Origin: Bacteroidales bacterium
GTDB taxonomy: Bacteria > Bacteroidota > Bacteroidia > Bacteroidales > UBA932
Reading direction: 5' to 3'
NCBI GenBank assembly: GCA_024691765.1
Contig: JAILNI010000054.1
Location: 1 to 40,729 of the forward strand
DNA: 40,729 nucleotides
Position 1 is the stretch's first letter; every line of letters begins with the position of its first letter. A program made the position numbers and the translations under genes. The notes under the pieces are model-generated. The model searched no databases and was not told where the DNA came from. It worked only from the letters and a program-made list of their open reading frames with translations. This document shows, piece by piece, positions 26,037 through 33,247 of the stretch.

Positions 26037-26108
26037 TGCAATGTGGGGCTCGAACCCACGACAACTGGAACCACAATCCAGGACTCTACCAACTGAGCTA
26101 ATTGCACC
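26035..26108 (-). tRNA. tRNA-His (GTG anticodon)
   Basis: On the minus strand the cloverleaf has acceptor GTGCAAT/ATTGCAC, D-arm TAGCTCAGTTGGTAGAG, anticodon stem CTGGA/TCCAG around the loop TTGTGGT, and T-arm GTGGGTTCGAGCCCCAC. The G at -1 (26108) opposite C73 (26035) is the histidine identity element. The 3' CCA is not encoded. The gene runs straight into a palindromic element downstream. Confidence 0.95.
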
Positions 26109-26120
26109 GTATTGGGACTG

Positions 26121-26128
26121 CAAAGGTA
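26121..26128 (-). promoter_or_regulatory. -7 promoter box for tRNA-His
   Basis: TACCTTTG on the minus strand lies 12 bases before the mature tRNA 5' end, a normal distance for a tRNA promoter. Confidence 0.55.
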
Positions 26129-26162
26129 CGAAAATAATTTAACCGCGCAAGTATTATTTTGC

Positions 26163-26170
26163 TATATTTG
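26163..26170 (+). promoter_or_regulatory. -7 promoter box for the carboxyltransferase gene
   Basis: TATATTTG lies 62 bases before the ATG at 26233, giving a leader of about 55 nt. It diverges from the tRNA-His promoter. Confidence 0.5.
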
Positions 26171-26232
26171 TAGGAAAGATTCCCGGTCGGTGCCCGCATG
26201 GGTGCCGGAAGGTACGGGAACAACTCGCGACT

Positions 26233-28014
26233 ATGGCAAAAGAAATCAAATTCTCCCTCGTCTACAGGGATATGTGGCAGTCTTCGGGCAAGTATCAGCC
26301 CAGGGTGGACCAGTTGGAAAAAGTGGCTCCGGCAATCATCGACATGGGTTGTTTCGACCGTGTTGAGACCAATGGCGGAGCTTTCGAGCAGGTGAACCTC
26401 CTCTATGGAGAGAATCCAAACATCTCGGTACGTCGCTGGACGGCTCCCTTCCACAAAGCCGGCATCCAGACCCACATGCTTGAGCGCGCCCTCAACGCCC
26501 TGCGCATGAACCCTGTTCCCGCGGACGTGCGCGAACTGATGTTCAAGGTCAAGAAGGCCCAGGGCACCGACATCGCGCGCAGTTTCTGCGGCCTGAATGA
26601 CCACCGCAACCTCCGCCTCAGCGTGGAGTATGCAAAGAAGGCCGGAATGATTTCGCAGGCAGCGCTTTCCATTACCTACTCCCCGGTCCACACCGTTGCC
26701 TACTATATGGACATCGTGGACAAGCTGGTGGAGTACGGAGCCGATGAGATCTGCCTCAAGGACATGGCCGGCGTCGGCCGCCCCAACATGCTGGGCGAGC
26801 TGGTGGCAGGCATCAAGAAGAAGTATCCCCATATCAAGGTCCAGTATCATGGCCACAGTGGCCCCGGTTTCTCTCCTGCAAGCATGCTGGAGGTGGCACG
26901 TGCAGGTGCCGACTATCTCGACGTGGCGGTGGAGCCCCTTAGCTGGGGCAAGGTTCACCCGGACGTAATCACCATACGCGAGATGCTCAAGTCCGACGGG
27001 TTCCTCGTCAAGGACCTCAATATGGATGCCTATATGGAAGTCCGGCGCCTCACCCAGGAGTTCATCGACGACTTCCTCGGATACTGGATCAACCCGGCCA
27101 ACAAGGTGATGACCTCGCTGCTGGTGGGCTGCGGCCTTCCCGGAGGAATGATGGGCAGCATGATGGCCGACCTCAAACCCTTCCTTGGGGCAATCAACGC
27201 CGCTGAAAGGGCTGCAGGCAGGCCGGAAATGTCGCTCGACGCCCTGTCCGTGAAGCTTTTCGAGGAAGTTCAGTACATCTGGCCCAAACTCGGATATCCG
27301 CCGCTCGTCACCCCGTTCAGCCAGTATGTCAAGAATACGGCCCTCATGAACCTGCTCAGCACCCTCAAGGGGCAGCCGCGCTGGTCTACCATCGACAAGG
27401 ACACCTGGGGCATGATACTTGGCCGCTGCGGGAAGCTCCCCGGCCCGCTTGCTCCGGAAATCGTCGAACTCGCGAAGGAAAAGGGCTTCGAATTCTACGA
27501 CGGCAATCCGCAGGACATGTACCCGGACGAACTGCCAAAGTTCCGCGCAATGATGAAGGAAGAAGGCTGGGACTGCGGACAGGACGACGAAGAACTGTTC
27601 GAACTCGCCATGCACGAGCGCCAGTACCGTGACTATAAGAGCGGTATCGCGAAGGAGCGTTTCAATACCGAACTGGAAGAGTTCCGCGCCAAGGCCGGAG
27701 CGCCAATCGTTGTGAAGCGCCCGGTGGTTGAGATGCCGGAGTTCTCCGTGGAAGAATACACCGCCAAATACACCCACGCCGTGCCTGTGCAGGCTCCCGC
27801 CAAGGGTCAGATGCTCTGGCAGGTGGATGTGGACGACGTCTCCTCCGCTCCAGTCGCCGGAACCGCAGTCAAAGCCGGCGAGCCCTGCGGCTACGTTCAG
27901 ACCAAATACGGTATGGAAGAGATTCTCCCCGCCATTGACGGCCGCTTCGTTGCAGTCACCGCCAAACAGGGAAAGAACGTGAAGAAAGGCGAAATCGTGG
28001 CGTTCGTGGAATAG
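26233..28014 (+). CDS. oadA: Oxaloacetate decarboxylase alpha / pyruvate carboxylase B-type carboxyltransferase
   Basis: This 593-residue protein has an N-terminal HMG-CoA-lyase-like TIM barrel (about 1-300), a conserved PYC_OADA region and a C-terminal biotinyl/lipoyl-like domain (about 520-593). Barrel landmarks are YRDMWQSSGKYQ, ITYSPVHTVAYYM, CLKDMAGVGRP (candidate carboxy-Lys) and the metal-binding YHGHSGPG. The family moves CO2 between oxaloacetate or a similar keto acid and biotin. In the carrier domain the usual AMKM motif is replaced by TKYGM (557-561). The normal biotin-Lys position is Gly560 and the nearest Lys is 558, so biotinylation is uncertain. No beta or gamma Na+-pump subunits are nearby. 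The substrate remains open. Confidence 0.85.
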   Translation: MAKEIKFSLVYRDMWQSSGKYQPRVDQLEKVAPAIIDMGCFDRVETNGGAFEQVNLLYGENPNISVRRWTAPFHKAGIQTHMLERALNALRMNPVPADVRELMFKVKKAQGTDIARSFCGLNDHRNLRLSVEYAKKAGMISQAALSITYSPVHTVAYYMDIVDKLVEYGADEICLKDMAGVGRPNMLGELVAGIKKKYPHIKVQYHGHSGPGFSPASMLEVARAGADYLDVAVEPLSWGKVHPDVITIREMLKSDGFLVKDLNMDAYMEVRRLTQEFIDDFLGYWINPANKVMTSLLVGCGLPGGMMGSMMADLKPFLGAINAAERAAGRPEMSLDALSVKLFEEVQYIWPKLGYPPLVTPFSQYVKNTALMNLLSTLKGQPRWSTIDKDTWGMILGRCGKLPGPLAPEIVELAKEKGFEFYDGNPQDMYPDELPKFRAMMKEEGWDCGQDDEELFELAMHERQYRDYKSGIAKERFNTELEEFRAKAGAPIVVKRPVVEMPEFSVEEYTAKYTHAVPVQAPAKGQMLWQVDVDDVSSAPVAGTAVKAGEPCGYVQTKYGMEEILPAIDGRFVAVTAKQGKNVKKGEIVAFVE

Positions 28015-28033
28015 AGATTTGCTGCCAAGTGTA

Positions 28034-28081
28034 GTTAGTCTGCGAAAAAATAGCAGACTAACAGCATTTTGAGCCTTTTTT
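28034..28081 (+). terminator. Hairpin downstream of the carboxyltransferase gene
   Basis: GTTAGTCTGC (28034-28043) and GCAGACTAAC (28053-28062) form a perfect 10-bp stem around a nine-base A-rich loop. A six-T run begins 13 bases after the stem, farther than in a standard intrinsic terminator. Confidence 0.45.
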
Positions 28082-28116
28082 GATGTTAGCGGTCCAAATA
28101 TTTACCAACTAACATC
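28082..28116. repeat. Inverted repeat downstream of the carboxyltransferase gene
   Basis: GATGTTAG (28082-28089) and CTAACATC (28109-28116) are perfect 8-base arms around a 19-base loop. It is the second of three inverted repeats stacked in the 187-base gap before miaB. Its role is unknown. Confidence 0.4.
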
Positions 28117-28144
28117 GGAAATGGTCTTTATTGAATACAATCTC

Positions 28145-28191
28145 CCCATCAAATGCGCCAGACGTCCCGGAATTCGGGACGTTAGGAACAC
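28145..28191 (+). repeat. Palindromic element, short copy, between convergent genes
   Basis: This is the inverted, shortened counterpart of 25939-26036. Bases 28145-28182 equal the tRNA-proximal 38 bases, and 28175-28191 equal the distal 17 bases. The core ACGTCCCG/CGGGACGT folds into a stem with a five-base loop. It lies 3' of the carboxyltransferase gene and, in the other direction, 3' of miaB, so it may act as a bidirectional terminator. Confidence 0.7.
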
Positions 28192-28201
28192 TCGACCCGG
28201 C

Positions 28202-29587
28202 TCAAGCCAATTCGCAGATCAGCGTGGCCTGGGTGCAGTCGGTGACCCGCACGCGAACGTAGTCGCCGGGGCGGTGAGCGCCGGAACCCTGGGCGCCGGG
28301 GCCTTCCGCGGAATCTTCCCACACACACATTTTGTTGGAACTGGTGCGGCCGCAGAGTTGCACGGTTCCCCCACGTAGGTCGCCCTCGCGCTGGTCGCCG
28401 TCCCCCCCGCGCAGGCCACCCTTCTTCGACGGGCCTTCCACCAGCACTTCGTACTCGCGGCCGATGTCGCGGCGGTTGCTCTCCAGGGAAAGCCTGTTCT
28501 GCAGGGAAATCAGTTCCTCGAGCCTGCGCGTCTTGACTTCCTGCGGCACATCGTCGGGATAATTGCGGGCTGCAAGGGTCCCGGGCCTCTCCGAGTAGAA
28601 GAACATGAACGCGGCGTCGTAGCCAACCTCTTCGAAAATCGAAAGGGTGTCGCGGAACTCATCCTCGGTTTCCGAGCAGAAGCCCACGATCGCGTCGGTG
28701 GTGATGCCGCAGTCGGGCATGACGGAACGAATACGCCGGACTCTTTCCAGATACCACTCGCGGTTGTAGCGGCGGCGCATCTTCTCGAGTATGCGGTCGT
28801 TTCCGCTCTGCACGGGCAGATGTATGTGGCGGCAGATGTTGGAGTGCCGGGCCATGGTGTCTATCAGTTTGTCGGAGATGTCCTTGGGGTGCGAAGTGGA
28901 GAAGCGGACGCGCAGCAGGGGAGACACTTCCGCCACCTTCTCGAGCAGGTCGGCAAAGTCCACATCTTCAAATAGATACGAGTCTACATTCTGCCCAAGG
29001 AGAGTCACTTCGCGGTAGCCGGCGGCGAAGCAGTCGCAGGCTTCGCGGACTATGCTTTTCCAGTCGCGGCTCCTTTCCGCCCCGCGGGTGTAGGGCACCA
29101 CGCAGTACGAGCAGACGTTGTTGCAGCCGCGCATTATGGAGATGAAGGCGGAAACGCCGCCGCGGTCGAGACGGACTGGTTTGATGTCGCCGTAGGTCTC
29201 TTCGCGTGAGAGTTCCACGTTGATCTGCGGATGTCCTTCCGAAACGGCGGAGAGCAGCGCAGGGAGACTTCTGTAAGCGTCCGGCCCCGCGACAAGATCC
29301 ACCTTGCCGCTGTCAAGCAGGGCGTCTTTCAGCCTTTCGGCCATGCAGCCGAGTATGCCGACCACGAGCCCCGGACGTTTCTTGCGGAAACTGCGGAAAT
29401 GCTCGATACGGCCCCAGATGCGCTGCTCCGCGTTGTCGCGTATGGAACAGGTGTTGGCCATGATTACGTCCGCATCGGCAATCTCTTCCGTTCGGGCATA
29501 TCCGGCATCGGCGAGAATGGAGAACACCACCTCGGTGTCCGCCACGTTCATCTGGCAGCCGTAAGTCTCTATGTATACCTTCTTCAT
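28202..29587 (-). CDS. miaB: tRNA-2-methylthio-N6-dimethylallyladenosine synthase MiaB
   Basis: The start at 29587 (MKKVYIETYGCQMN) is the family start, giving 461 residues. The N-terminal UPF0004 domain has Cys residues in YGCQMN, NTCSIRD and LGCMAER for one Fe-S cluster. The radical SAM domain has CNNVCSYC for the second. A C-terminal TRAM domain closes the protein. MiaB adds a methylthio group to i6A37 in tRNAs reading U-starting codons. The TRAM domain carries two Gly-rich insertions, GGLRGGDGDQREGDLRGG and AEGPGAQGSG, that I do not expect in MiaB. The first holds an internal near-repeat (LRGG twice) and may come from local duplication. It converges on the carboxyltransferase gene. Confidence 0.95.
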   Translation of the reverse strand: MKKVYIETYGCQMNVADTEVVFSILADAGYARTEEIADADVIMANTCSIRDNAEQRIWGRIEHFRSFRKKRPGLVVGILGCMAERLKDALLDSGKVDLVAGPDAYRSLPALLSAVSEGHPQINVELSREETYGDIKPVRLDRGGVSAFISIMRGCNNVCSYCVVPYTRGAERSRDWKSIVREACDCFAAGYREVTLLGQNVDSYLFEDVDFADLLEKVAEVSPLLRVRFSTSHPKDISDKLIDTMARHSNICRHIHLPVQSGNDRILEKMRRRYNREWYLERVRRIRSVMPDCGITTDAIVGFCSETEDEFRDTLSIFEEVGYDAAFMFFYSERPGTLAARNYPDDVPQEVKTRRLEELISLQNRLSLESNRRDIGREYEVLVEGPSKKGGLRGGDGDQREGDLRGGTVQLCGRTSSNKMCVWEDSAEGPGAQGSGAHRPGDYVRVRVTDCTQATLICELA

Positions 29588-29614
29588 GGCTCTTAATGGC
29601 TCGGAAATTCCTCG

Positions 29615-29622
29615 CAAAGATA
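29615..29622 (-). promoter_or_regulatory. -7 promoter box for miaB
   Basis: TATCTTTG on the minus strand lies 27 bases before the miaB ATG and 11 bases from the divergent box at 29634-29641. Confidence 0.55.
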
Positions 29623-29633
29623 GGAATTATTAG

Positions 29634-29641
29634 TATATTTG
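29634..29641 (+). promoter_or_regulatory. -7 promoter box for the lipoprotein-SPOR-rpoN genes
   Basis: TATATTTG ends 13 bases before the ATG at 29655, so the leader is only about eight bases. Confidence 0.55.
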
Positions 29642-29654
29642 CAGATTAGACGAA

Positions 29655-30125
29655 ATGAAAAGAAACATCGCCATAATACTGCTTGCCGCGGCCCTGTTGA
29701 GTTTGACGGGCTGCGTGAACAAGTTCAAGCAGGTGAAGATAACGTCGGTGGAACTGGAGAGCGTGAAACCCCGCGGCATGAAGACTTACGACGCGGTGGT
29801 GCAGCTCGGAATCGAGAATCCGGCCCCGTCGTTCAATATCATGAATCTCAAGGCGGACGTGCGCCGCGACAGCCTGGCAATCATCCACCTTTCCGGGGAG
29901 AACGTCGCAGTGGCCGGTCGCAGTTCCAAGGTCTACAGGGTTCCTGTGACGGCGCAGATCGACTCGAGCGTCACCCTGCTGCAACTGGCCCTGCTGGCAC
30001 GCAGCTTCAACGCGGAACTCTATGTGGTGGACCTTTCCGCCAAGGCTATGGTTGCGGGAGTCGGAAAGACCCTCGAATATACAGGCATACCTCTTGCATC
30101 ACTGCTAAACAAGGCAAGTCAATGA
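29655..30125 (+). CDS. Lipoprotein with LEA14-like (water-stress) beta-sandwich domain
   Basis: The 156-residue product has a lipoprotein signal with lipobox LTGCVN. A single domain follows whose pattern (ITSVELESV, YDAVVQLGIENPAP, a central V-G-R-S block and an L-rich tail) resembles LEA14/WHy-type beta-sandwiches. The IENP motif is typical of that fold. Such proteins are small envelope proteins in Bacteroidota without a settled biochemical role. The stop overlaps the next ATG (SPOR protein), so the two are probably translated together. The family call is by pattern only and moderately sure. Confidence 0.65.
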   Translation: MKRNIAIILLAAALLSLTGCVNKFKQVKITSVELESVKPRGMKTYDAVVQLGIENPAPSFNIMNLKADVRRDSLAIIHLSGENVAVAGRSSKVYRVPVTAQIDSSVTLLQLALLARSFNAELYVVDLSAKAMVAGVGKTLEYTGIPLASLLNKASQ

Positions 30126-30673
30126 AAAGGATAATAACTATAATAGTATTGCTGCTGGCGGCAGCGACCCTGAGGGCCCAGACCGCGCCGGCAGGTTACG
30201 AATATGTGGATTCCCTGGTGTTCACGCGCCTTTCCGACATGGACTCCACCCTGGCCGGGCAGAACATCTTCAGCGTAATGCCGGAAAACGTAGCCGTGCA
30301 CCAGAGCGGGGCGGTGAAGAGCGCGGTCGAGCAGAAATCGCGCAAGTCTTCATCCCAGATGGTGAGCGGCTACCGCATAAGGATATTCTTCGACAACAGC
30401 CAGACCGCACGCGGAGCCAGCGAGGCGGCGCTCTACCGCTTCAAGGTCAAGAATCCGGGCGTATCGGCCTACCGCAGTTTCGTGAGCCCGTATTTCAAGG
30501 TAACAGTGGGCGACTACCGCAACAAGTCCGAGGCACTGGCAGCCCTCAAGACCATACGCAGGGACTTCCCGACGGCCTTCATCGTACGTGAGCGTTTCCG
30601 CTACCCGTCGCTCGGCAACACGTCCGCTTACAAGGTGGACACCCTCAAGATACTGCGCCCGATACAGAACTAA
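30122..30673 (+). CDS. Secreted SPOR-domain protein
   Basis: The ATG at 30122 overlaps the upstream stop (ATGA). The 183-residue product has a signal peptide (MKRIITIIVLLLAAATLRAQ), a linker, and a SPOR domain at about 78-155. The SPOR pattern is clear in SGYRIRIFFDNSQTARGAS and YFKVTVGDYRNKSEALAALK. SPOR domains bind denuded peptidoglycan at division sites, so a role in wall or septum biology is likely. It lies two bases before the rpoN start, suggesting one transcript. Confidence 0.82.
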   Translation: MKRIITIIVLLLAAATLRAQTAPAGYEYVDSLVFTRLSDMDSTLAGQNIFSVMPENVAVHQSGAVKSAVEQKSRKSSSQMVSGYRIRIFFDNSQTARGASEAALYRFKVKNPGVSAYRSFVSPYFKVTVGDYRNKSEALAALKTIRRDFPTAFIVRERFRYPSLGNTSAYKVDTLKILRPIQN

Positions 30674-30674
30674 G

Positions 30675-32093
30675 ATGCAGAAACAGGGGCTCGAACTCAA
30701 ACAGACCCAGCGCCTTTCTCCGCTGCAGATCCAGACCATAAAGCTCATCGAGCTGCCGGTCCAGGAACTTGAGCAGCGCATACGCGCCGAGCTGGACGAG
30801 AACCCCGTACTCGACGACGACCCCGACCCGGAAAGTGCCAAGAACGAGGACGAGCAGCCCCGCGACGTTTCCATCGACGCCATGAAGGACGACGACGGAG
30901 ATATCCCGGCGTACCGTTTCAAAGTGAACAACTGGGGCAAGGACCCGCGCCCCGAATACAATACCTTTTCGGTCCGTGAGAGTTTTACTCAAAGCCTTCG
31001 CGAACAGCTTGGCTACCGCGACCTCAGCGCCCGCGAACTTCAGATAGGGGAGTTCATCATCGGCAGCCTCGACGACGACGGCTATCTTCGCCGCGACATC
31101 GAGTCTCTGGTGGACGACATGGCCTTCCGCGCCGGCCTTGAAGTGACCGAGTCGGAGGTGGAGAAGGTGCTTAAAATCATCCAGGAGTTCGAACCTGCCG
31201 GCGTGGGGGCCAGAGACCTCCGCGAATGCCTTCTCCTTCAGCTCTGGGCGGCCGAACAGACTCCCGATACCGTGGCGGCGGAGCGCATACTCGAGGAGCA
31301 GTTCGAAGAGTTCTCCAACAAGCATTTCCAGAAGATAATGTCGCGTCTCGGCTTGGACGAGCAGTCCCTGAAGTCCGCCATGGCGCGCATCACCAGGCTC
31401 AATCCGGCCCCGGGTGGCCAGCTGGACGATTCCTATTCCGACCAGGCGCAGCAGATAGTTCCCGATTTCGTACTTACCGAAGAAGACGGCGAACTCTCCT
31501 TCGAAATGCCCCGTTTCCGCATTCCTGAAGTGAGGCTGGGCCGCCAGTACGCCGACCTGCTGGCAGGCGGCAAGGGAGCGGCGAGCAAATCCGAAAAGGA
31601 GGCCGCGTCTTTCGTGAGGCAGAAATACGATTCGGCCAAATGGTTCGTGGAGGCACTCCGACAGAGGCAGAATACCCTCCAGAAGACGATGCAGGCCATC
31701 CTGGATTACCAGCACGACTACTTCCTCGACGGCGAGGAATCCCACCTCAGGCCCATGGTCCTGAAGGACATAGCCGAAAAGACGGGCTTCGACATCAGCA
31801 CCATAAGCCGCGTGGTCAACAGCAAGTATATCGAAACCCATTTCGGCATCTTCCCGCTCAAGTATTTCTTTTCGGAGGGCATGGAGAACAAGGATGGCGA
31901 CGAAGTGTCCACCCGCGAGCTGAAGAAAGCCCTGCAGGAGTGCGTGGACGCCGAGGATAAGAAAAAGCCGCTCACCGACGAGCAGCTTGTTTCCGAAATG
32001 GAACGCAGGGGCTACAAGGTCGCCCGCCGCACCATTGCCAAGTACCGCGGCCAGCTGGGCATCCCGCTGGCGCGCTGGCGCAAGGAGTTATAG
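30675..32093 (+). CDS. rpoN: RNA polymerase sigma-54 factor
   Basis: The start at 30675 (MQKQGLELKQTQRLSPLQ) gives 472 residues. Region I is Gln/Leu-rich (LSPLQIQTIKLIELPVQELEQRI), an acidic region II follows, and the core-binding and DNA-binding regions include DISTISRVVNSKYIET. The RpoN box appears as ARRTIAKYRGQLGIP. Sigma-54 directs polymerase to -24/-12 promoters and needs an AAA+ activator; none is encoded in this window. The last six bases overlap the stop of the convergent upp gene. It is probably read from the promoter at 29634 with the two envelope genes. Confidence 0.96.
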   Translation: MQKQGLELKQTQRLSPLQIQTIKLIELPVQELEQRIRAELDENPVLDDDPDPESAKNEDEQPRDVSIDAMKDDDGDIPAYRFKVNNWGKDPRPEYNTFSVRESFTQSLREQLGYRDLSARELQIGEFIIGSLDDDGYLRRDIESLVDDMAFRAGLEVTESEVEKVLKIIQEFEPAGVGARDLRECLLLQLWAAEQTPDTVAAERILEEQFEEFSNKHFQKIMSRLGLDEQSLKSAMARITRLNPAPGGQLDDSYSDQAQQIVPDFVLTEEDGELSFEMPRFRIPEVRLGRQYADLLAGGKGAASKSEKEAASFVRQKYDSAKWFVEALRQRQNTLQKTMQAILDYQHDYFLDGEESHLRPMVLKDIAEKTGFDISTISRVVNSKYIETHFGIFPLKYFFSEGMENKDGDEVSTRELKKALQECVDAEDKKKPLTDEQLVSEMERRGYKVARRTIAKYRGQLGIPLARWRKEL

Positions 32094-32741
32094 TTTTGCT
32101 CCGTAGGCGAGGTCGCCCGCATCTCCCAGTCCGGGAACCACATACGCATGGCCCGTGAGTTCCTCGTCTATGGCCGCCGTCCAGAGCGTTACGCTCGCCG
32201 GCATGCGTTTCTTCAGGCTGTCCACCGCTTCCACGCATGAAATCGGGCACACCAGATGCGTGTGTTCGGGTTTTCCCCCTTCGGATACCAGCCTTTCATA
32301 AGCCAGCAGGAAGGACGAACCTGTTGCCATCATGGTGTCGGCGAGGATGAGCACCTTGCCCTCGAGGTTCGGGGTGGTGCAGTACTCGGTGTTCACGAGG
32401 AACTTGTCGCTCCGGTCGTAGATGCGTTTTGCCGCCAGGAAGGCGTTCTCGGCCCCGTCGAAGAAGGAGAGTATGCCGTCGTGAAGCGGCAGTCCGGCTC
32501 GCAGTATCGTGGCCACCACGACCTTGCTGTCGAGTATCTGCATGTGTGCGGTGGCCAGCGGAGTCACCACGTCCTTCGGCGCATACTTGAGCGTCTTCGA
32601 TATTTCATAGGCGAAGATTTCTCCCGTCCGGTGCAGGTTGGTGCGGAAGAGGAGGCTGTTCTTCTGAATTTTCTTGTCGCGCATCTGTGCCACGAATGAG
32701 TTGAGCACGGAATTGCTTTCGCCGAGGTTGATGACTTTCAT
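32088..32741 (-). CDS. upp: Uracil phosphoribosyltransferase
   Basis: This 217-residue phosphoribosyltransferase makes UMP from uracil and PRPP. The PRPP loop is VLILADTMMATGSS, where the usual form has DPMLATG. The flexible region LRAGLPLHDGILSFFDGAE and the uracil-binding C-terminal block GLGDAGDLAYG are present. The start (MKVINLGESNSVLNSF) is 19 bases after the Fur-family regulator stop, and I see no separate -7 box, so both may share the fur promoter. It complements the uracil permease encoded at 12304-13659. Confidence 0.93.
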   Translation of the reverse strand: MKVINLGESNSVLNSFVAQMRDKKIQKNSLLFRTNLHRTGEIFAYEISKTLKYAPKDVVTPLATAHMQILDSKVVVATILRAGLPLHDGILSFFDGAENAFLAAKRIYDRSDKFLVNTEYCTTPNLEGKVLILADTMMATGSSFLLAYERLVSEGGKPEHTHLVCPISCVEAVDSLKKRMPASVTLWTAAIDEELTGHAYVVPGLGDAGDLAYGAKL

Positions 32742-32760
32742 GCTTATGGCTTTTATTGAA

Positions 32761-33207
32761 TTATCTGGAAGAACCCCTCCTGTGGCAGACCACCAGCACG
32801 TCCACGTCTTCGATTGTGTATCCGTGGATGCGGTGTTTCTTCAGGGAAGCGTTGATGGCCTCGCGCACGGGGCCGTCAGGGAGGTTGCGGTAGATGCCGT
32901 TCTTGCGGTCGTAGAGATGGGCGTGCGAGTGGCTGCAGACGTCGAAGTAGCGCTTGCTGTCCGCACTCATCCTGTAGGCGTAGATGCCGGCGACGGCCAT
33001 CTGCTGAAGGACATTGTATACCGACGAGACGGACGCGGCGGCGTCGTGGTTGGCCTCCAGCCATTCCACCACCTGCTCCGCGCATGCATGCTCCAGGGCC
33101 ATCATCGCCCTGTGGACCGCCATGCGGGTTTCAGTGGCCCGCATCCCGCGGCTCCGCAGCATCGCGCGCAGACGCTCTTCGTCTGGTATGGTCTTTGCCC
33201 TTTTCAT
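32761..33207 (-). CDS. Fur-family transcriptional regulator lacking the CxxC zinc motifs
   Basis: The start at 33207 (MKRAKTIPDEERLRAMLRSR) fits the -7 box and family start, giving 148 residues. The N-terminal winged helix includes RGMRATETRMAVHRAM and ASVSSVYNVLQQMAVAG, the Fur recognition-helix region. The dimerisation domain keeps a His cluster (CSHSHAHLYD) for regulatory metal. The paired CxxC motifs that bind structural zinc in Fur, Zur and PerR are missing; only single Cys residues remain. The divergent promoters shared with trxB suggest oxidative or metal control of thioredoxin reductase, in the manner of PerR. That regulatory link is inferred from position. Confidence 0.85.
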   Translation of the reverse strand: MKRAKTIPDEERLRAMLRSRGMRATETRMAVHRAMMALEHACAEQVVEWLEANHDAAASVSSVYNVLQQMAVAGIYAYRMSADSKRYFDVCSHSHAHLYDRKNGIYRNLPDGPVREAINASLKKHRIHGYTIEDVDVLVVCHRRGSSR

Positions 33208-33222
33208 CCCTGCAAATATCAG

Positions 33223-33230
33223 CAAAAATA
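33223..33230 (-). promoter_or_regulatory. -7 promoter box for the fur-family gene
   Basis: TATTTTTG on the minus strand lies 15 bases before the ATG at 33207 and only two bases from the trxB box on the other strand. Confidence 0.55.
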
Positions 33231-33232
33231 CT

Positions 33233-33240
33233 TATCTTTG
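33233..33240 (+). promoter_or_regulatory. -7 promoter box for trxB
   Basis: TATCTTTG ends seven bases before the trxB ATG, predicting a leaderless or nearly leaderless mRNA. Confidence 0.55.
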
Positions 33241-33247
33241 CAACTCT

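Noticed and set aside
26098..27777. A 559-codon minus-strand open frame opposite the carboxyltransferase gene
   Set aside because: It overlaps tRNA-His and lacks any recognisable domain, while the plus-strand gene shows clear family motifs. The opening reflects codon bias.
28034..28116. Integron attC-like site formed by the GTTAG/CTAAC repeats
   Set aside because: The core-site order and consensus (RYYYAAC then GTTRRRY) do not fit, and no integron integrase or cassette array is present.
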